Shown here: piece after piece, positions 9,220 to 18,998 of the stretch
Position numbering within the stretch: the stretch's first letter is position 1
Layout of the letters: each line of letters begins with the position of its first letter
Assembly: GCA_938092015.1 (NCBI GenBank)
Contig: CALKOT010000035.1
Coordinates: 1 to 44,121 of the forward strand
Reading direction: 5' to 3'
Source: an uncultured Paracoccaceae bacterium
GTDB taxonomy: Bacteria > Pseudomonadota > Alphaproteobacteria > Rhodobacterales > Rhodobacteraceae
Length of the DNA stretch: 44,121 bases
The notes under the pieces: model-generated
The model's database searches: none
Seen by the model: the letters and a program-made list of their open reading frames with translations, nothing else
What the model was told of the DNA's origin: nothing
Made by a program: the position numbers and the translations under genes

Positions 9220-10238
9220 TGCGTTAGCTCCGAAGGGGCGTAGCTGACTTCCAGCAATTGCCCATCTGTCACAAACTCTTGTCCTACAACTATTACCTCA
9301 ACCTGCTCTGGCAGGCCTGCGACCCAGACGCCGCGTTCTTCGTCACGTAAAACCGTGACGGGCATGAACTGGACCCGGTTTTCGATGTTCAGTCGGACGC
9401 CCAGATTGCCGTCATTGTCTAGGGTCAAAGCCGTCTGCGGTAGTTTATGTGCAGGCTTGCCTTCCAACAAAATGCGCATTTCGGTTGTCATGCCATCGCG
9501 GATCGAAAGTTCACCATTCTCGGTTTCAGCTTCAACCAGATAGGTCCTTGTATTTCGCTCAGCTGAGCGGGCGACATAGGTAATCTCGCCTTCAATCATG
9601 CGGCCAGTGATTAAACGGCCTTCAACAGATGCGCCTACATTCAAAGCGTCGACTGACCGTTCTGGTGCAAAAGCGACCATCTTGATCGGGTTGAGCGTGA
9701 TGACAGACGCGCAGATATTGCCGTTCTGTAGCAACGATCCCAGTTCAGCGGTGTCTGTTTCCAGAATGCCATCAAAGGGCGCTTTCATTTCCAAACGGCC
9801 AATGCCCATTTCAGCGCGAATGATGCGGGCCTTGGCTGCTTGCAGTGCGGCGGCCTTGGTATTGGCAGTGGTCTCAGCGCCAAATCCGCGTTCGGCCAGT
9901 TTCTTGGCAGCGGATTGTTCAATTTCTGCTTCTTTCAGGCGCGCCTGCGCTTCGGTTAGTTCAGCTTTGCGATCATCCTCGGCGATGCGGCACAGAACCT
10001 GACCCTTTTTGACGATATCGCCTTTAAGCAGCGGCTCAGAAACGACAAGGCCTGATTCTTCGGCGCGAACGTCAACACGCCGCGTCGCTTCGGTTCTGCC
10101 ACGAAGAAGAAGTGTGTCGACAAAGGGCTCTGCTGCAGATTTCAGCACGACGACTGATGCGCTGCGTTCATCTTGCGCTGAAGTGACCATCGGAAATGTC
10201 ATCAGTGCTGCGCACATCAACGCTTGGGGCAGTCTCAT
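9216..10238 (-). CDS. RND periplasmic adaptor (membrane fusion protein)
   Basis: HlyD/AcrA-type adaptor of 340 residues linking the RND pump to an outer-membrane channel. The start at 10238 is chosen because AAGGAA lies seven bases upstream and it begins directly with a signal peptide (MRLPQALMCAALMTFPMVTSAQ). An in-frame upstream start at 10322 would add 28 non-signal residues. Features in order: biotinyl-lipoyl half-motif (LLRGRTEATRRVDVRAEESG), an Ala/Glu-rich helical hairpin (about 100-160), the second lipoyl half (MKAPFDGILETDTAELGSLL) and a beta-barrel domain. The last codons overlap the permease start by four bases. The pair is one operon. Confidence 0.9.
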   Translation of the reverse strand: MRLPQALMCAALMTFPMVTSAQDERSASVVVLKSAAEPFVDTLLLRGRTEATRRVDVRAEESGLVVSEPLLKGDIVKKGQVLCRIAEDDRKAELTEAQARLKEAEIEQSAAKKLAERGFGAETTANTKAAALQAAKARIIRAEMGIGRLEMKAPFDGILETDTAELGSLLQNGNICASVITLNPIKMVAFAPERSVDALNVGASVEGRLITGRMIEGEITYVARSAERNTRTYLVEAETENGELSIRDGMTTEMRILLEGKPAHKLPQTALTLDNDGNLGVRLNIENRVQFMPVTVLRDEERGVWVAGLPEQVEVIVVGQEFVTDGQLLEVSYAPSELTQ

Positions 10239-10444
10239 CAATAAATTCCTTGTCTTCCTTCGCGACGTTGATACGTCTGCGACCGCCGTTTCCGGCGGTT
10301 TCCCAATACGTAAGGTGACCACTGTCTATTACAATACGATCTAAGGCGCCAATTTCTTACCAATGGAGCGCTTTATTGACGCTTAGGTCTGGGAATTCGC
10401 GCTCCGCTTTTGTAACGTCCGCCAACTTTTGCGGGAGCATGCGC

Positions 10445-11101
10445 GTGAGCGATTCAGACAGTTTTATCAGTGAAGTCAGTGAAGAGGTTCGCCGCGACCG
10501 TATGTTTGCGCTGTGGCGCAAGTACGGGCCCTTCCTAATTGGCGCGATTGCGTTGATCGTCGCGGCCGCAGGTCTAAAGGCGTATCTTGATGCAGAAGAA
10601 CGCGCAGCGGCGCAACAGGCTGGCGGTGCGTTGATCGCCGCGTCGGAAGGGGATCTGGATGAACAGGCCGCCGCGCTGGCTGCGTTGGCTGAAAGTTCTG
10701 ATCACGAAGGCGCACGCCTGCTTGCAGAATTGCGTGTCGCTGGCGTTTTGGCGGCGGAAGGCGATTCTGCCGCCGCTGCTGAAGCCTATGATCGCATCGC
10801 TGCGTCAGCTTCATCGGATTTGCTGATACAGGATTTTGCTACTTACCGGGCAGTGATGTTGCGCGGCGCTGAGATGGAGTCTGCCGCATTCGCCGACGCT
10901 TTGTCGTCAATCGCGAATGGGTCGGGTCCATTCCGATTGCTCGCGATGGAAGCCAGAGGCATTGCCCTTGTCCGCGCAGGGGACCAGCAGGCCGGTGAGG
11001 ATGAATTGCGCGCCGCTCATTCCGATGAAGCCGCGCCGCAGGCCCTGCGTCAGCGGATCGAGGTATTGATGACGGCCTTGGGCGGGTCATTGGACAACTG
11101 A
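10445..11101 (+). CDS. YfgM-like TPR membrane protein
   Basis: Inner-membrane protein of 218 residues with a short basic cytoplasmic N-terminus (EEVRRDRMFALWRKYG), one membrane helix (about 26-46) and an Ala-rich TPR-like periplasmic domain. This is the PF09976/YfgM fold, a partner of the Sec translocon and periplasmic chaperones in E. coli. I place the start at the GTG at 10445: GGGAG lies seven bases upstream and homologues start with the motif SDSDSF. The ATG at 10439 is only one base from that ribosome site, and a start at 10376 would add 23 residues of poor quality. It sits directly before bamB and der, the order seen in many Proteobacteria. Confidence 0.82.
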   Translation: MSDSDSFISEVSEEVRRDRMFALWRKYGPFLIGAIALIVAAAGLKAYLDAEERAAAQQAGGALIAASEGDLDEQAAALAALAESSDHEGARLLAELRVAGVLAAEGDSAAAAEAYDRIAASASSDLLIQDFATYRAVMLRGAEMESAAFADALSSIANGSGPFRLLAMEARGIALVRAGDQQAGEDELRAAHSDEAAPQALRQRIEVLMTALGGSLDN

Positions 11102-11137
11102 GCGTAGCTTGGCTAGCGTGTTGAAAAGGGGCCAATA

Positions 11138-12463
11138 ATGAGCGGTGCTAAGATGTTGAAACGACTGGTGATAGGCGCGGCGGTCATCTCTGTAGCGGGA
11201 TGCTCTTTGTTCGTAGACGATGAAGAGATTCTACCAGGCGAACGCATCCCGGTTCGCGCTACAGTCGAAGAACGCACTGCTTCACCTGAAGTTCGCGCCC
11301 GTGTTGGCGCCTTGCCTGCGCCGCTTCGCAACGAAGAATGGACGCAGCGCAATGGCGGACCAACCCACGCTATCGGCCATATCCAGGCAGGCAGCTCGCT
11401 TTCGGTCGCATGGTCCGCTGACATCGGCAGCGGTGGCGGCAGCGACAGTATTCTTACCGGCGCGCCTGTCGTGGCAGGCGGCAAAGTATTCACGCTTGAC
11501 GCTGCTTCCAAGGTAAGCGCGTTCAGCACAAGCGGCGCCAAGGCGTGGAGCGTCAATGTGGCGCCTGAAGGCGAATCCGGCGATGACGGCTTTGGTGGCG
11601 GCCTGGCCTACGAAGGCGGCCGTCTGTTCGTCACAACTGGCTTTGGCGACACGATTGCGCTGGATGCAAGCAATGGCGGCGAAATCTGGCGCCAGCGTAT
11701 TGGCGCGCCGATCAGGTCAGCACCGTCTGTGGCGGCTGGTATTGTCATCTCAATCGGTCGTGACAACACCGCCTATGCGTATAGCGCCGCCGATGGCGCC
11801 GTACGCTGGCGTGTTCGGGGCGCGGCCTCAGGCGCAGGCGTTCTTGGCGGCGCCAGCGCGGCTATCAGCCCAGGCGGCACCGCTATTATCCCGTTCGGTT
11901 CCGGCGAAGTAATCGCCGTCGGCCTGCAAAACGGTCGTCGCACCTGGAGCGATGTTGTCTCTGGCGGTCGTCGTGGCCTTGCACGCTCTGCGATTTCCGA
12001 TATTTCCGCTGACCCTGTCATTCAGGGCGTTGCGGTGATTGCAGGTAACTCAAGCGGTCTTCTGGTTGGTATCGATGGCCGGTCTGGCCGTCGCGGGTGG
12101 AGCCGGGAATTCGGCGCCATGGGGCCGGTCTGGTCTGCTGGGCCAACGATGTTCCTGCTGACGGACGATGCCCAGCTGAAACGATTGTCAGCGCAGGACG
12201 GAGCGACGCTCTGGTCTACGACATTGCCGCAATATGACGACCCTGAAGACCTGGAAGGCGTCATCCGCTATGGCGGCCCGGTGCTGGCGGGCGGAAGATT
12301 GCTGGTGACGAGCGCCGATGGTCGACTTCTCAGCTTCAATCCCGAAACAGGTGAAGAAATTGGGCGCATCGAGATCAGCGGCCTTACTGGTATTGGCCCT
12401 GTCGTTTCGGGTGGCACGGTCTATGTGCTGACTGATGGTGGATCACTGATCGCACTTCGCTGA
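11138..12463 (+). CDS. bamB: Outer-membrane assembly lipoprotein BamB (PQQ-like beta propeller)
   Basis: Scaffold subunit of the BAM complex that folds outer-membrane beta barrels. The 441-residue protein has a type II signal peptide with lipobox SVAGC (lipidated Cys22), then an eight-bladed propeller of repeats such as GGKVFTLDAASKVSAF, GEIWRQRIGAPIRSAP and GRLLSFNPETGEEIGRIE. The start has AAGGGG six bases upstream. It lies 36 nt after the YfgM-like gene and 56 nt before der, so the three are probably co-transcribed. The genomic order yfgM-bamB-der supports the name over other PQQ-repeat proteins. Confidence 0.92.
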   Translation: MSGAKMLKRLVIGAAVISVAGCSLFVDDEEILPGERIPVRATVEERTASPEVRARVGALPAPLRNEEWTQRNGGPTHAIGHIQAGSSLSVAWSADIGSGGGSDSILTGAPVVAGGKVFTLDAASKVSAFSTSGAKAWSVNVAPEGESGDDGFGGGLAYEGGRLFVTTGFGDTIALDASNGGEIWRQRIGAPIRSAPSVAAGIVISIGRDNTAYAYSAADGAVRWRVRGAASGAGVLGGASAAISPGGTAIIPFGSGEVIAVGLQNGRRTWSDVVSGGRRGLARSAISDISADPVIQGVAVIAGNSSGLLVGIDGRSGRRGWSREFGAMGPVWSAGPTMFLLTDDAQLKRLSAQDGATLWSTTLPQYDDPEDLEGVIRYGGPVLAGGRLLVTSADGRLLSFNPETGEEIGRIEISGLTGIGPVVSGGTVYVLTDGGSLIALR

Positions 12464-12519
12464 AGCAAATAATGTAATGGCGCTGGACCTGAGACCGTAG
12501 CGGGCGTAAGGGACGCGCC

Positions 12520-13914
12520 ATGTCATTCACCATCGCCCTGATCGGACGGCCCAATGTGGGCAAGTCCACCCTGTTCAACCGTCTGGTTGGTAAGAAGCTT
12601 GCGCTGGTCGATGACCAGCCGGGCGTCACCCGCGATCTACGCGAAGGCGCGGGGCGTTTGGGGGATCTCAGGTTTCAGGTGGTGGACACGGCCGGTTTAG
12701 AAATCGCCAAGGACGCCTCACTGCCGGGTCGTATGCGCAAGTTGACCGAACGCGGCGTTGAGATGGCCGATCTCTGCGTCTTTATGCTTGATGCGCGTTC
12801 CGGCCTGATGCCGCTAGACTATGAAATTGCGGATATTCTTCGCAAATCCCAAACCGAAGTCGTTCTGGTCTGCAACAAGGCCGAAGGCCGCGTTGGCGAA
12901 GATGCAGTGTACGAAGCGTATCAGCTGGGCCTGGGCCAACCCTTGGCGATTTCGTCTGAGCATGGCGAAGGGATGGAAGATCTCTACGACGCAGTGCGTC
13001 CCTCAGTGGACAAACACGACGCTGAGTTGCAGCAGATCGAGGCACCTGCGGATGATGACGGCAAGGATCGCGCCCTGCAGATCGCTGTTGTGGGCCGCCC
13101 GAATGCCGGCAAATCGACTTTGGTCAACGCCATCCTGGGCGAAGAACGCCTTTTGACCGGACCAGAGGCCGGGATTACCCGCGATGCAATTGGCTTGTCG
13201 GTCGATTGGGGTGACCGGGCATTCAAGATTTTTGATACTGCGGGTCTGCGCAAACGGGCGCGGATTGAGAACAAAGTTGAAAAACTGTCTGCCTCTGATG
13301 CTGTGCGCGCTGTGCGCTTTGCAGAAGTTGTCATTGTCTTGATGGATGCTGAGAACGCGTACGAGACGCAGGATCTTCGCATCGCTGATCTGGCCGAACG
13401 CGAGGGCAGGGCGGTTGTCTTCGCCATCAACAAGTGGGACGCCGCCGCCAACAAGCAGGAACTTCTACGCGATCTGAAGGAAAAGCAGGAACGTCTTCTG
13501 CCGCAACTTTCTGGCGCGCCGCTGATAACGGTATCTGCGCTTACAGGGCGTGGCCTGGATCGGCTGCGTGAAGCTGTGCTGGAAATGCACGAAGCGTGGA
13601 ACATCCGCATTCCAACAGCGAAACTAAACCAGTGGCTTGCCGCGCGCACGCAGGCGCACCCGCCACCGGCACCATCGGGGCGGCGTATCCGGCTGCGCTA
13701 CATGACGCAGATCAAATCGCGCCCGCCTACTTTCATGGTGTCCTGTTCGCGTCCAGAAGATCTGCCAACAAGCTATTCACGCTTTTTGGTCAATGGGTTG
13801 CGTGAAGTTTTTGGTATGAAGGGCATTCCGATCCGACTTTCAATGCGCAAAGGTGAAAACCCGTTTGCGGAAAAGAAAAAGCCACGTGGGCATCGGAGTT
13901 CGTCAAAGCAATAG
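12520..13914 (+). CDS. der: Ribosome-assembly GTPase Der (EngA)
   Basis: Double-Era GTPase of 464 residues required for 50S maturation. First G domain: GRPNVGKST at the N-terminus, DTAG ([10 protein letters not shown]) and NKAEG. Second G domain: GRPNAGKST (about residue 193), [19 protein letters not shown] and NKWDAA. The C-terminal KH-like domain includes [22 protein letters not shown] and the basic tail [13 protein letters not shown]. The stop is TAG, followed one codon later by TGA. It is convergent with the SDR gene at 13976. Confidence 0.97.
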   Translation: MSFTIALIGRPNVGKSTLFNRLVGKKLALVDDQPGVTRDLREGAGRLGDLRFQVVDTAGLEIAKDASLPGRMRKLTERGVEMADLCVFMLDARSGLMPLDYEIADILRKSQTEVVLVCNKAEGRVGEDAVYEAYQLGLGQPLAISSEHGEGMEDLYDAVRPSVDKHDAELQQIEAPADDDGKDRALQIAVVGRPNAGKSTLVNAILGEERLLTGPEAGITRDAIGLSVDWGDRAFKIFDTAGLRKRARIENKVEKLSASDAVRAVRFAEVVIVLMDAENAYETQDLRIADLAEREGRAVVFAINKWDAAANKQELLRDLKEKQERLLPQLSGAPLITVSALTGRGLDRLREAVLEMHEAWNIRIPTAKLNQWLAARTQAHPPPAPSGRRIRLRYMTQIKSRPPTFMVSCSRPEDLPTSYSRFLVNGLREVFGMKGIPIRLSMRKGENPFAEKKKPRGHRSSSKQ

Positions 13915-13927
13915 CGCTGATGCGCTA

Positions 13928-13957
13928 TGCCTCCGGCGGGGATATTTTCAGAACAAA
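13928..13957. repeat. Possible dispersed intergenic element
   Basis: The short spacer between der and the SDR contains GCCTCCGGCGGGGATATTTT. From memory, very similar strings are scattered through intergenic regions of Rhodobacteraceae genomes. Only this copy is seen in the window, so its repeat nature rests on recollection. Confidence 0.35.
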
Positions 13958-13975
13958 GAACAGGCGCTTTCCGCG

Positions 13976-14668
13976 TCAGATGTGGATCAGCGCACCATGC
14001 TGAGCCGTAGATTGAGCGTCCAGAAGCGCAGCGGCGACATCCATCGTCGTGCGTAGTGCCGTTTGGTTTTCACCAGGATGAAAGCGTGCGCGCAATGCAG
14101 TCGGCATAGCTGTCGGAGCGATGGACCAGATCTTCAGTTTTGTGTTGGCGCATTCTTCAGCCCAGGATGCAACAATCGCCGCCTGCGCCGCTTTTGATGC
14201 GCCATAGGCCGCGTTGAACTTGCCATGCGGTGCATCAGGATCAGCGCAGAAAATCGCTTCGCCTGCCTCAGCCGCCCTTAACAATGGGTCCAGAACCCGG
14301 ATCAGACGCTGTGTGGCAAGCGCGTTGGTCTTCATCGCCTTTTCTACATCTTTCGCCGCAGCGTGCTGGGCGGGGGACAGGGGCGCAGGTTCCGCAGCTG
14401 TGTGCAGCCAAAGGTCGAGTTTGCCCCAGCGTTGATGGATTGCGCCGCCTAAACGCTCCAACCCTGGATCATCATTGATGTCTAGGGGGACCAGTGTTGC
14501 TTCGCCACTAGCCTGCTTGATCTCATCATCCAGTTCTTCCAGACCGCCAACAGTGCGGGCAAGTGCGATGACATGCGCACCTTCAGCTGCCAGCACCTTT
14601 GCGGAGGCATAGCCAAGGCCACGCGACGCGCCAGTGACAAGCGCGATTTTCCCTGTGAGATCGGCCAT
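13976..14668 (-). CDS. Short-chain dehydrogenase/reductase
   Basis: Cytoplasmic NAD(P)-dependent oxidoreductase of 230 residues with the classical SDR fold. It has the cofactor motif TGASRGLGYASA near the N-terminus and the catalytic Tyr-x3-Lys in AAYGASKAAQ. The usual NNAG segment is replaced by HTAAEPAPLS, so this is a divergent member. Its ATG directly follows the purF stop (TAA-ATG), making it the distal gene of the cvpA-purF unit. Substrate unknown. Confidence 0.85.
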   Translation of the reverse strand: MADLTGKIALVTGASRGLGYASAKVLAAEGAHVIALARTVGGLEELDDEIKQASGEATLVPLDINDDPGLERLGGAIHQRWGKLDLWLHTAAEPAPLSPAQHAAAKDVEKAMKTNALATQRLIRVLDPLLRAAEAGEAIFCADPDAPHGKFNAAYGASKAAQAAIVASWAEECANTKLKIWSIAPTAMPTALRARFHPGENQTALRTTMDVAAALLDAQSTAQHGALIHI

Positions 14669-16147
14669 TTATTCGGCAGGCTCCAATTTCAACCGCCCGC
14701 TCGCCATCTGGTCAGAGGGGGGAATTGGATAGTCGCCAGAGAAGCAGGCGTCGCAGAATTGTGCGCACGCCTTGTTCCTACCTTCGTCCTTACCGCACGC
14801 GCGATAAAGGCCATCAAGTGAGACGAACTTAAGGCTGTCGACCTGTAGATAGTCGGCCATTTCGTCTTCGGTCATGTTGTGAGCCAGCAGTTTGGACCGT
14901 TCTGGCGTGTCGACACCATAAAAGCAGGACCACATCGTGGGGGGCGATGCGATGCGGAAATGAACTTCCTTGGCCCCGGCATCCAGCACCATTTCCTTGA
15001 TCTTGCGACTGGTCGTGCCGCGTACAACGCTATCATCGACCAGAACTACGCGTTTGCCTTCGATCAGCGCGCGATTAACGTTCAGTTTCAGACGAACGCC
15101 CATGTTTCGGATCTGGTCTGAAGGCTCGATAAACGTTCGGCCCATATAGGAATTTCGAATGATGCCCATGGCGAACGGAATGCCCGATTGCTGAGCGTAG
15201 CCAATGGCGGCAGGTGTGCCGCTGTCAGGGACGGGGCAGACATAATCTGCTTCAATAGGCGCTTCTTTGGCCAGTTCGACGCCGATGCGGCGGCGGGCTT
15301 CGTAAACGCTCATCCCGCCGATCATGCTATCTGGGCGTGAGAAGTAGACATATTCGAAGACACAGAATTTCGAGACGTCTTTGCGGAACGGATGCTCAGA
15401 TTTCACGCCATCTTTGGTGATGATGACCATCTCGCCTGGTTCAACTTCACGCACGAACTCCGCCCCTACGATATCCAGCGCGCAGGTCTCAGACGCCAGG
15501 AACCAGCTGTCGTTCAGCTTGCCAAGCATTAGCGGGCGGACACCAAGCGGGTCGCGCACGCCGATCATTTTTGTGCGGGTCATCGCGATGATGGAAAACG
15601 CGCCTTCGACCCGACGAAGGGCGTCCTTCATCCGCTCTGGTATGTCTTTCTGGATCGATTTCGCCATTAAATGCACGATGCATTCGGTGTCGGATGATGA
15701 CTGAAAGATCGATCCGCCGGTAATCAGCTCTTCGCGCAGCGCGTCGGCATTGGTCAGGTTGCCGTTATGTGCGATGGCGCAGCCGCCCATGGCGAACTCA
15801 ACGTACAAGGGCTGCACGTCACGGATCGCGGTATGACCCTTGTTGCCCGCCGTAGAATACCGGTTGTGGCCGATGGCGGATGACCCGGGCAGCATCGCGA
15901 TAACTTCAGGCTTGGTGAAATTATCGCGGACATAGCCAAGGCGCCGGACAGAGTTGAAGCGGCTCTCAACGGGGTCGTAAGCGACAACGCCAGCGGCCTC
16001 TTGTCCGCGGTGCTGTAATGCGTGAAGGCCAAGGGCGACAAAATTCGCAGCATCATGGGCGCCAAGTACGCCAAAGACGCCGCATTCCTCCCGAAGTTTG
16101 TCGTCGTCGAATGGCCCGGCGTAGTCGGCAAGCGGCGAATCGGACAT
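14669..16147 (-). CDS. purF: Amidophosphoribosyltransferase PurF
   Basis: First committed enzyme of purine biosynthesis: PRPP plus glutamine gives 5-phosphoribosylamine. The ATG at 16147 is chosen (492 residues) because GGGGA lies five bases upstream; the frame remains open to 16207. A propeptide precedes the N-terminal nucleophile Cys in REECGVFGV. The glutaminase domain has LQHRGQEAAG and IGHNRYSTAG, and the PRPP loop is VVLVDDSVVRGTTS. Cys in KFCVFEYVYFSRPDS, SCFYGVDTP and CDACFSGDYP match the [4Fe-4S] ligands of the Bacillus-type enzyme, so it is probably oxygen-sensitive and processed. It lies between cvpA and the SDR. Confidence 0.96.
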   Translation of the reverse strand: MSDSPLADYAGPFDDDKLREECGVFGVLGAHDAANFVALGLHALQHRGQEAAGVVAYDPVESRFNSVRRLGYVRDNFTKPEVIAMLPGSSAIGHNRYSTAGNKGHTAIRDVQPLYVEFAMGGCAIAHNGNLTNADALREELITGGSIFQSSSDTECIVHLMAKSIQKDIPERMKDALRRVEGAFSIIAMTRTKMIGVRDPLGVRPLMLGKLNDSWFLASETCALDIVGAEFVREVEPGEMVIITKDGVKSEHPFRKDVSKFCVFEYVYFSRPDSMIGGMSVYEARRRIGVELAKEAPIEADYVCPVPDSGTPAAIGYAQQSGIPFAMGIIRNSYMGRTFIEPSDQIRNMGVRLKLNVNRALIEGKRVVLVDDSVVRGTTSRKIKEMVLDAGAKEVHFRIASPPTMWSCFYGVDTPERSKLLAHNMTEDEMADYLQVDSLKFVSLDGLYRACGKDEGRNKACAQFCDACFSGDYPIPPSDQMASGRLKLEPAE

Positions 16148-16220
16148 GTAGTTCCCCAGGGAGATTTTGGTCGCGATGCTTATACGGCGCGGGTCGGTTC
16201 CTGTCACCCTCAGGAAGGGT

Positions 16221-16820
16221 TTAAGTCAGTCTAAATGGCCGCAGGTAAGCGGCCTGATCGTCGCCGGGCGCGGTGCACTCACCCATTAGTTGATCAATGC
16301 GGGACTGAAGCCATTCTGGCATCGCTGTTGGCGCCTGCGCCTGGATCGCCTCAGCAGCGTCCGAAATGAAGCCATGGCTGAAGGACTGATCGATCATCGC
16401 GATGCGGTCAGTTTCGTTCACCAGCGTGTCATAGAGAAGGTATAGAACGCCGATCAGAAGAACGCCGCGCGCGATGCCGAACAAAAAGCCTAGCACCCTG
16501 TCGATAGGTCCAAGAACCGTGTCTTGCACCGCTGATGATAGCAGCGGTGTGAAGATCGACAGGATCAAAAGGGCCGCGGCGAAGACGATGGCGAAACTGG
16601 CCAGCACGGTCAGTGTGCAGGACGATCTCAGGATATTCGCAACAACTGGGATTTCCAGCACCAGCGGCGAAACCATCGGCGCAAAATAAAATGCGGCAAG
16701 GCCAGCGACGATCCAGCCGCCTATCGCCAGCGCCTCACGTGTGACGCCGCGGTTATAGGCCAAAAAGGCCGACACCAGAACAATCAGCGCCACCGCGCCA
16801 TCGGCAAGAGTGAATTCCAT
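16221..16820 (-). CDS. cvpA: CvpA family membrane protein
   Basis: Small inner-membrane protein of 199 residues with four predicted helices in the first 140 residues (starting AVALIVLVSAFLAYNRGVTREA) and a charged tail. The CvpA family is associated with colicin V production and envelope stress; cvpA next to purF is a conserved pair in Proteobacteria. The ribosome site AAGGGG overlaps the radA stop codon (TAAGGGG), so cvpA is likely coupled to radA. Biochemical role not established. Confidence 0.9.
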   Translation of the reverse strand: MEFTLADGAVALIVLVSAFLAYNRGVTREALAIGGWIVAGLAAFYFAPMVSPLVLEIPVVANILRSSCTLTVLASFAIVFAAALLILSIFTPLLSSAVQDTVLGPIDRVLGFLFGIARGVLLIGVLYLLYDTLVNETDRIAMIDQSFSHGFISDAAEAIQAQAPTAMPEWLQSRIDQLMGECTAPGDDQAAYLRPFRLT

Positions 16821-16829
16821 ACGTCCCCC

Positions 16830-18203
16830 TTACGGCCCGTTCGGCGTGATCAGATCCATCAAACCGTCCAGGTCGCTTATCTCGGCGACCGTCATGCCAG
16901 ATTCGGATTGGCCTTGCACCATCGAAGGCGCGTAAGCCTGCGTAAAGCCCAGCTTTTTCGCCTCTTTCAGCCGCGCATTGGTTTGTGAGACTGATCTGAC
17001 GGCGCTGGAAAGTGAAATTTCGCCGAAGACAACAGCATCATGTGGTATCGGCGCGTCGCGGTGCGCGCTGAGAATCGCTGCAGCGACAGCAAGGTCAGCG
17101 GCTGGTTCTGTGACCCGCAGGCCGCCCGCGACATTCAGGAAAACGTCATTGCCTGCAAGGGATACGCCGCAGCGCGCCTCTAGCACAGCAAGGATCATCG
17201 ACAGGCGCCCTGTATCCCAACCAATGACTGTGCGGCGGGGGGTGCCAAGGGGCGATGATGCGACCAGCGCCTGAAACTCCACCAGCACGGGACGGGTGCC
17301 TTCAACGCCTGCAAACACGACTGACCCGGGTGCGCGGGATTCGCGGTCGGCGAGGAACAGGGCTGACGGGTTTGCGACCTCTCTCAAGCCCTTGTCTGAC
17401 ATCTCGAAGACGCCAATCTCATCTGCTGCGCCAAAGCGGTTTTTTACGGCGCGAAGGATGCGGAACTGGTGGCCACGCTCTCCCTCACAGTAGAGCACGG
17501 TATCGACCATGTGTTCGACGACGCGGGGCCCGGCGATCTGGCCATCTTTGGTGACATGTCCAACCAGCACGACGGACACGCCTTTGCGCTTTGCAAAGCT
17601 AGTCAGTTCATGCGCTGAGGCGCGGACCTGGCTGACCGACCCTGGCGCGCTGTCGATATTGTCGGCCCACATCGTCTGGATGGAATCGATGATGGCAAAG
17701 GCGGGGCGTTCGGCTTCTAACGTTGTCAGCACGTCGCGCAGATTTGTGGCGGCGGCAAGCTGGACGGGCGCATCAGTCAGGCCAAGGCGTGCGGCTCGCA
17801 TGCGTACCTGCGCAATCGCTTCCTCGCCAGAGATATAGATAGTCTTTACGCCGTTCTTGGCCAGCGCCGCTGCAGCCTGCAACAACAGCGTGGATTTGCC
17901 GATGCCGGGATCACCGCCGACCAGAATGGCCGAGGACGGGGCCAGACCACCGCCGAGTACCCGGTCAAATTCATCTATGCCCGATAATGCACGGGGGATC
18001 TCAGCTTCTTCCCCGGCCAGCGGGTGAAGTTCAATCGTGCGCCCCTTGTGGCCCCCCAGTGTCTTCTTCGCAGGGCCAGCAGCGCTTAGCCCCGCATCTT
18101 CGACGATGGAGTTCCAAGCCCCGCAGCCGTCACAACGGCCGGACCATTTCTTGTAGACAGAGCCGCATTCAGAGCAGGCGAAGGACGTGGACTGTTTGGC
18201 CAT
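16830..18203 (-). CDS. radA: DNA repair protein RadA
   Basis: RecA-like branch-migration ATPase of 457 residues acting in recombination and stalled-fork repair. N-terminal C4 zinc finger (CSECGSVYKKWSGRCDGCG), Walker A GGDPGIGKST (about residue 100), the RadA-specific KNRFGAADEIGVFEM motif (about 255) and a C-terminal Lon-protease-like domain with FLNVAGGLRVTEPAADLA. Usual full length. It is co-directional with the upstream lipid-transport genes and followed closely by cvpA. Confidence 0.96.
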   Translation of the reverse strand: MAKQSTSFACSECGSVYKKWSGRCDGCGAWNSIVEDAGLSAAGPAKKTLGGHKGRTIELHPLAGEEAEIPRALSGIDEFDRVLGGGLAPSSAILVGGDPGIGKSTLLLQAAAALAKNGVKTIYISGEEAIAQVRMRAARLGLTDAPVQLAAATNLRDVLTTLEAERPAFAIIDSIQTMWADNIDSAPGSVSQVRASAHELTSFAKRKGVSVVLVGHVTKDGQIAGPRVVEHMVDTVLYCEGERGHQFRILRAVKNRFGAADEIGVFEMSDKGLREVANPSALFLADRESRAPGSVVFAGVEGTRPVLVEFQALVASSPLGTPRRTVIGWDTGRLSMILAVLEARCGVSLAGNDVFLNVAGGLRVTEPAADLAVAAAILSAHRDAPIPHDAVVFGEISLSSAVRSVSQTNARLKEAKKLGFTQAYAPSMVQGQSESGMTVAEISDLDGLMDLITPNGP

Positions 18204-18216
18204 GCCCCGTGTTGCG

Positions 18217-18537
18217 TCAGATCACGGCGTAGGGCAAGCCCGCAGCGACCGCGCCACCAAAAACCATCTGGATTGCACAGTAAGCGCAGGGGCGCCCACG
18301 CTCGATCCGGTCCAACCAAAGCGTCACGCCTGCGAGGGCTACGCCCAGTACGCGTGTCAGCAATTCCGGCATGCCCAGACCCAAAGAGGCAAGCAGCGCG
18401 ATGATCAGCGTGACAATGGCGATGTGAAGCAAGCGCTTGCGTCCGGTCGCTGTTGCGACTTCGCCAGCGTTCCACAGCGTCGCAAGAAAGACTGCGCAGA
18501 CCAGCGCGAGTGAGAGGAGGAACAAAGGCATCGCCAT
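18217..18537 (-). CDS. Small membrane protein with CAYC motif
   Basis: Unrecognised protein of 106 residues with about three membrane helices (MPLFLLSLALVCAVFLATL, a second around IVTLIIALLASLGLG and a third near the C-terminus). The tail contains RGRPCAYCAIQMVFGG, a C-x2-C pair at a membrane boundary. The start at 18537 is chosen because its ATG overlaps the upstream stop as TGATG, indicating translational coupling; a start at 18633 would add 32 residues lying inside the neighbour. It is the last of four tightly packed genes before radA. A redox or metal-binding role for the CxxC is only a guess. Confidence 0.7.
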   Translation of the reverse strand: MAMPLFLLSLALVCAVFLATLWNAGEVATATGRKRLLHIAIVTLIIALLASLGLGMPELLTRVLGVALAGVTLWLDRIERGRPCAYCAIQMVFGGAVAAGLPYAVI

Positions 18538-18998
18538 CAGATTGCTCCCTCGGTCGTCTTCTCCAACCTTTTGTGGCCAATCGTTATGGCCAGCGAGGTC
18601 AAAACAAGGGCGGTAAACAGGTGCAGCCCCCATGCAATATCTACGTGCCCCACCCCGACGCCTTTAACGACCACAACATACATCGCTAAAAGAAACACAT
18701 CGGTCATCGATAACTTTCCCGCTATTTCCAGTGTCGTCATCCAGCGCGGGCCCGACACAAGGCCGAACTGGATGAGCGCGAGCAAGATTGTCTTGAAATA
18801 GGGCATCACCACGGCAAAAATCGATACAATCATGGCGAGAGCGATGTCGCTGTCCCAAAGATCGTTGATGCCGCTGAAAATCGTCAGTTCTGTCCCGCGA
18901 AAAAACGGCAAAAGCCCAGCATGCGCCAGCGGGGCGATCCATGCGATGGGATATAAAACTAACAGCGAAAGATTGGTGAATTTCAGGGCGTGGATCAC
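18537..18998 (-). CDS. PqiA-domain (paraquat-inducible protein A) membrane protein
   Basis: Inner-membrane protein of 153 residues with four helices. The block GKLSMTDVFLLAMYVVVVKG ... LHLFTALVLTSLAI is the hallmark of the PqiA/LetA fold. In E. coli, LetA/PqiA work with MCE proteins to move lipids between membranes. This copy is a single PqiA unit and has no cysteine, so it lacks the zinc-binding CxxC pairs of the E. coli proteins. Its ATG overlaps the MlaF-like stop (ATGA) and its stop overlaps the next gene, tying it to the lipid-transport ABC genes. Confidence 0.85.
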   Translation of the reverse strand: MIHALKFTNLSLLVLYPIAWIAPLAHAGLLPFFRGTELTIFSGINDLWDSDIALAMIVSIFAVVMPYFKTILLALIQFGLVSGPRWMTTLEIAGKLSMTDVFLLAMYVVVVKGVGVGHVDIAWGLHLFTALVLTSLAITIGHKRLEKTTEGAI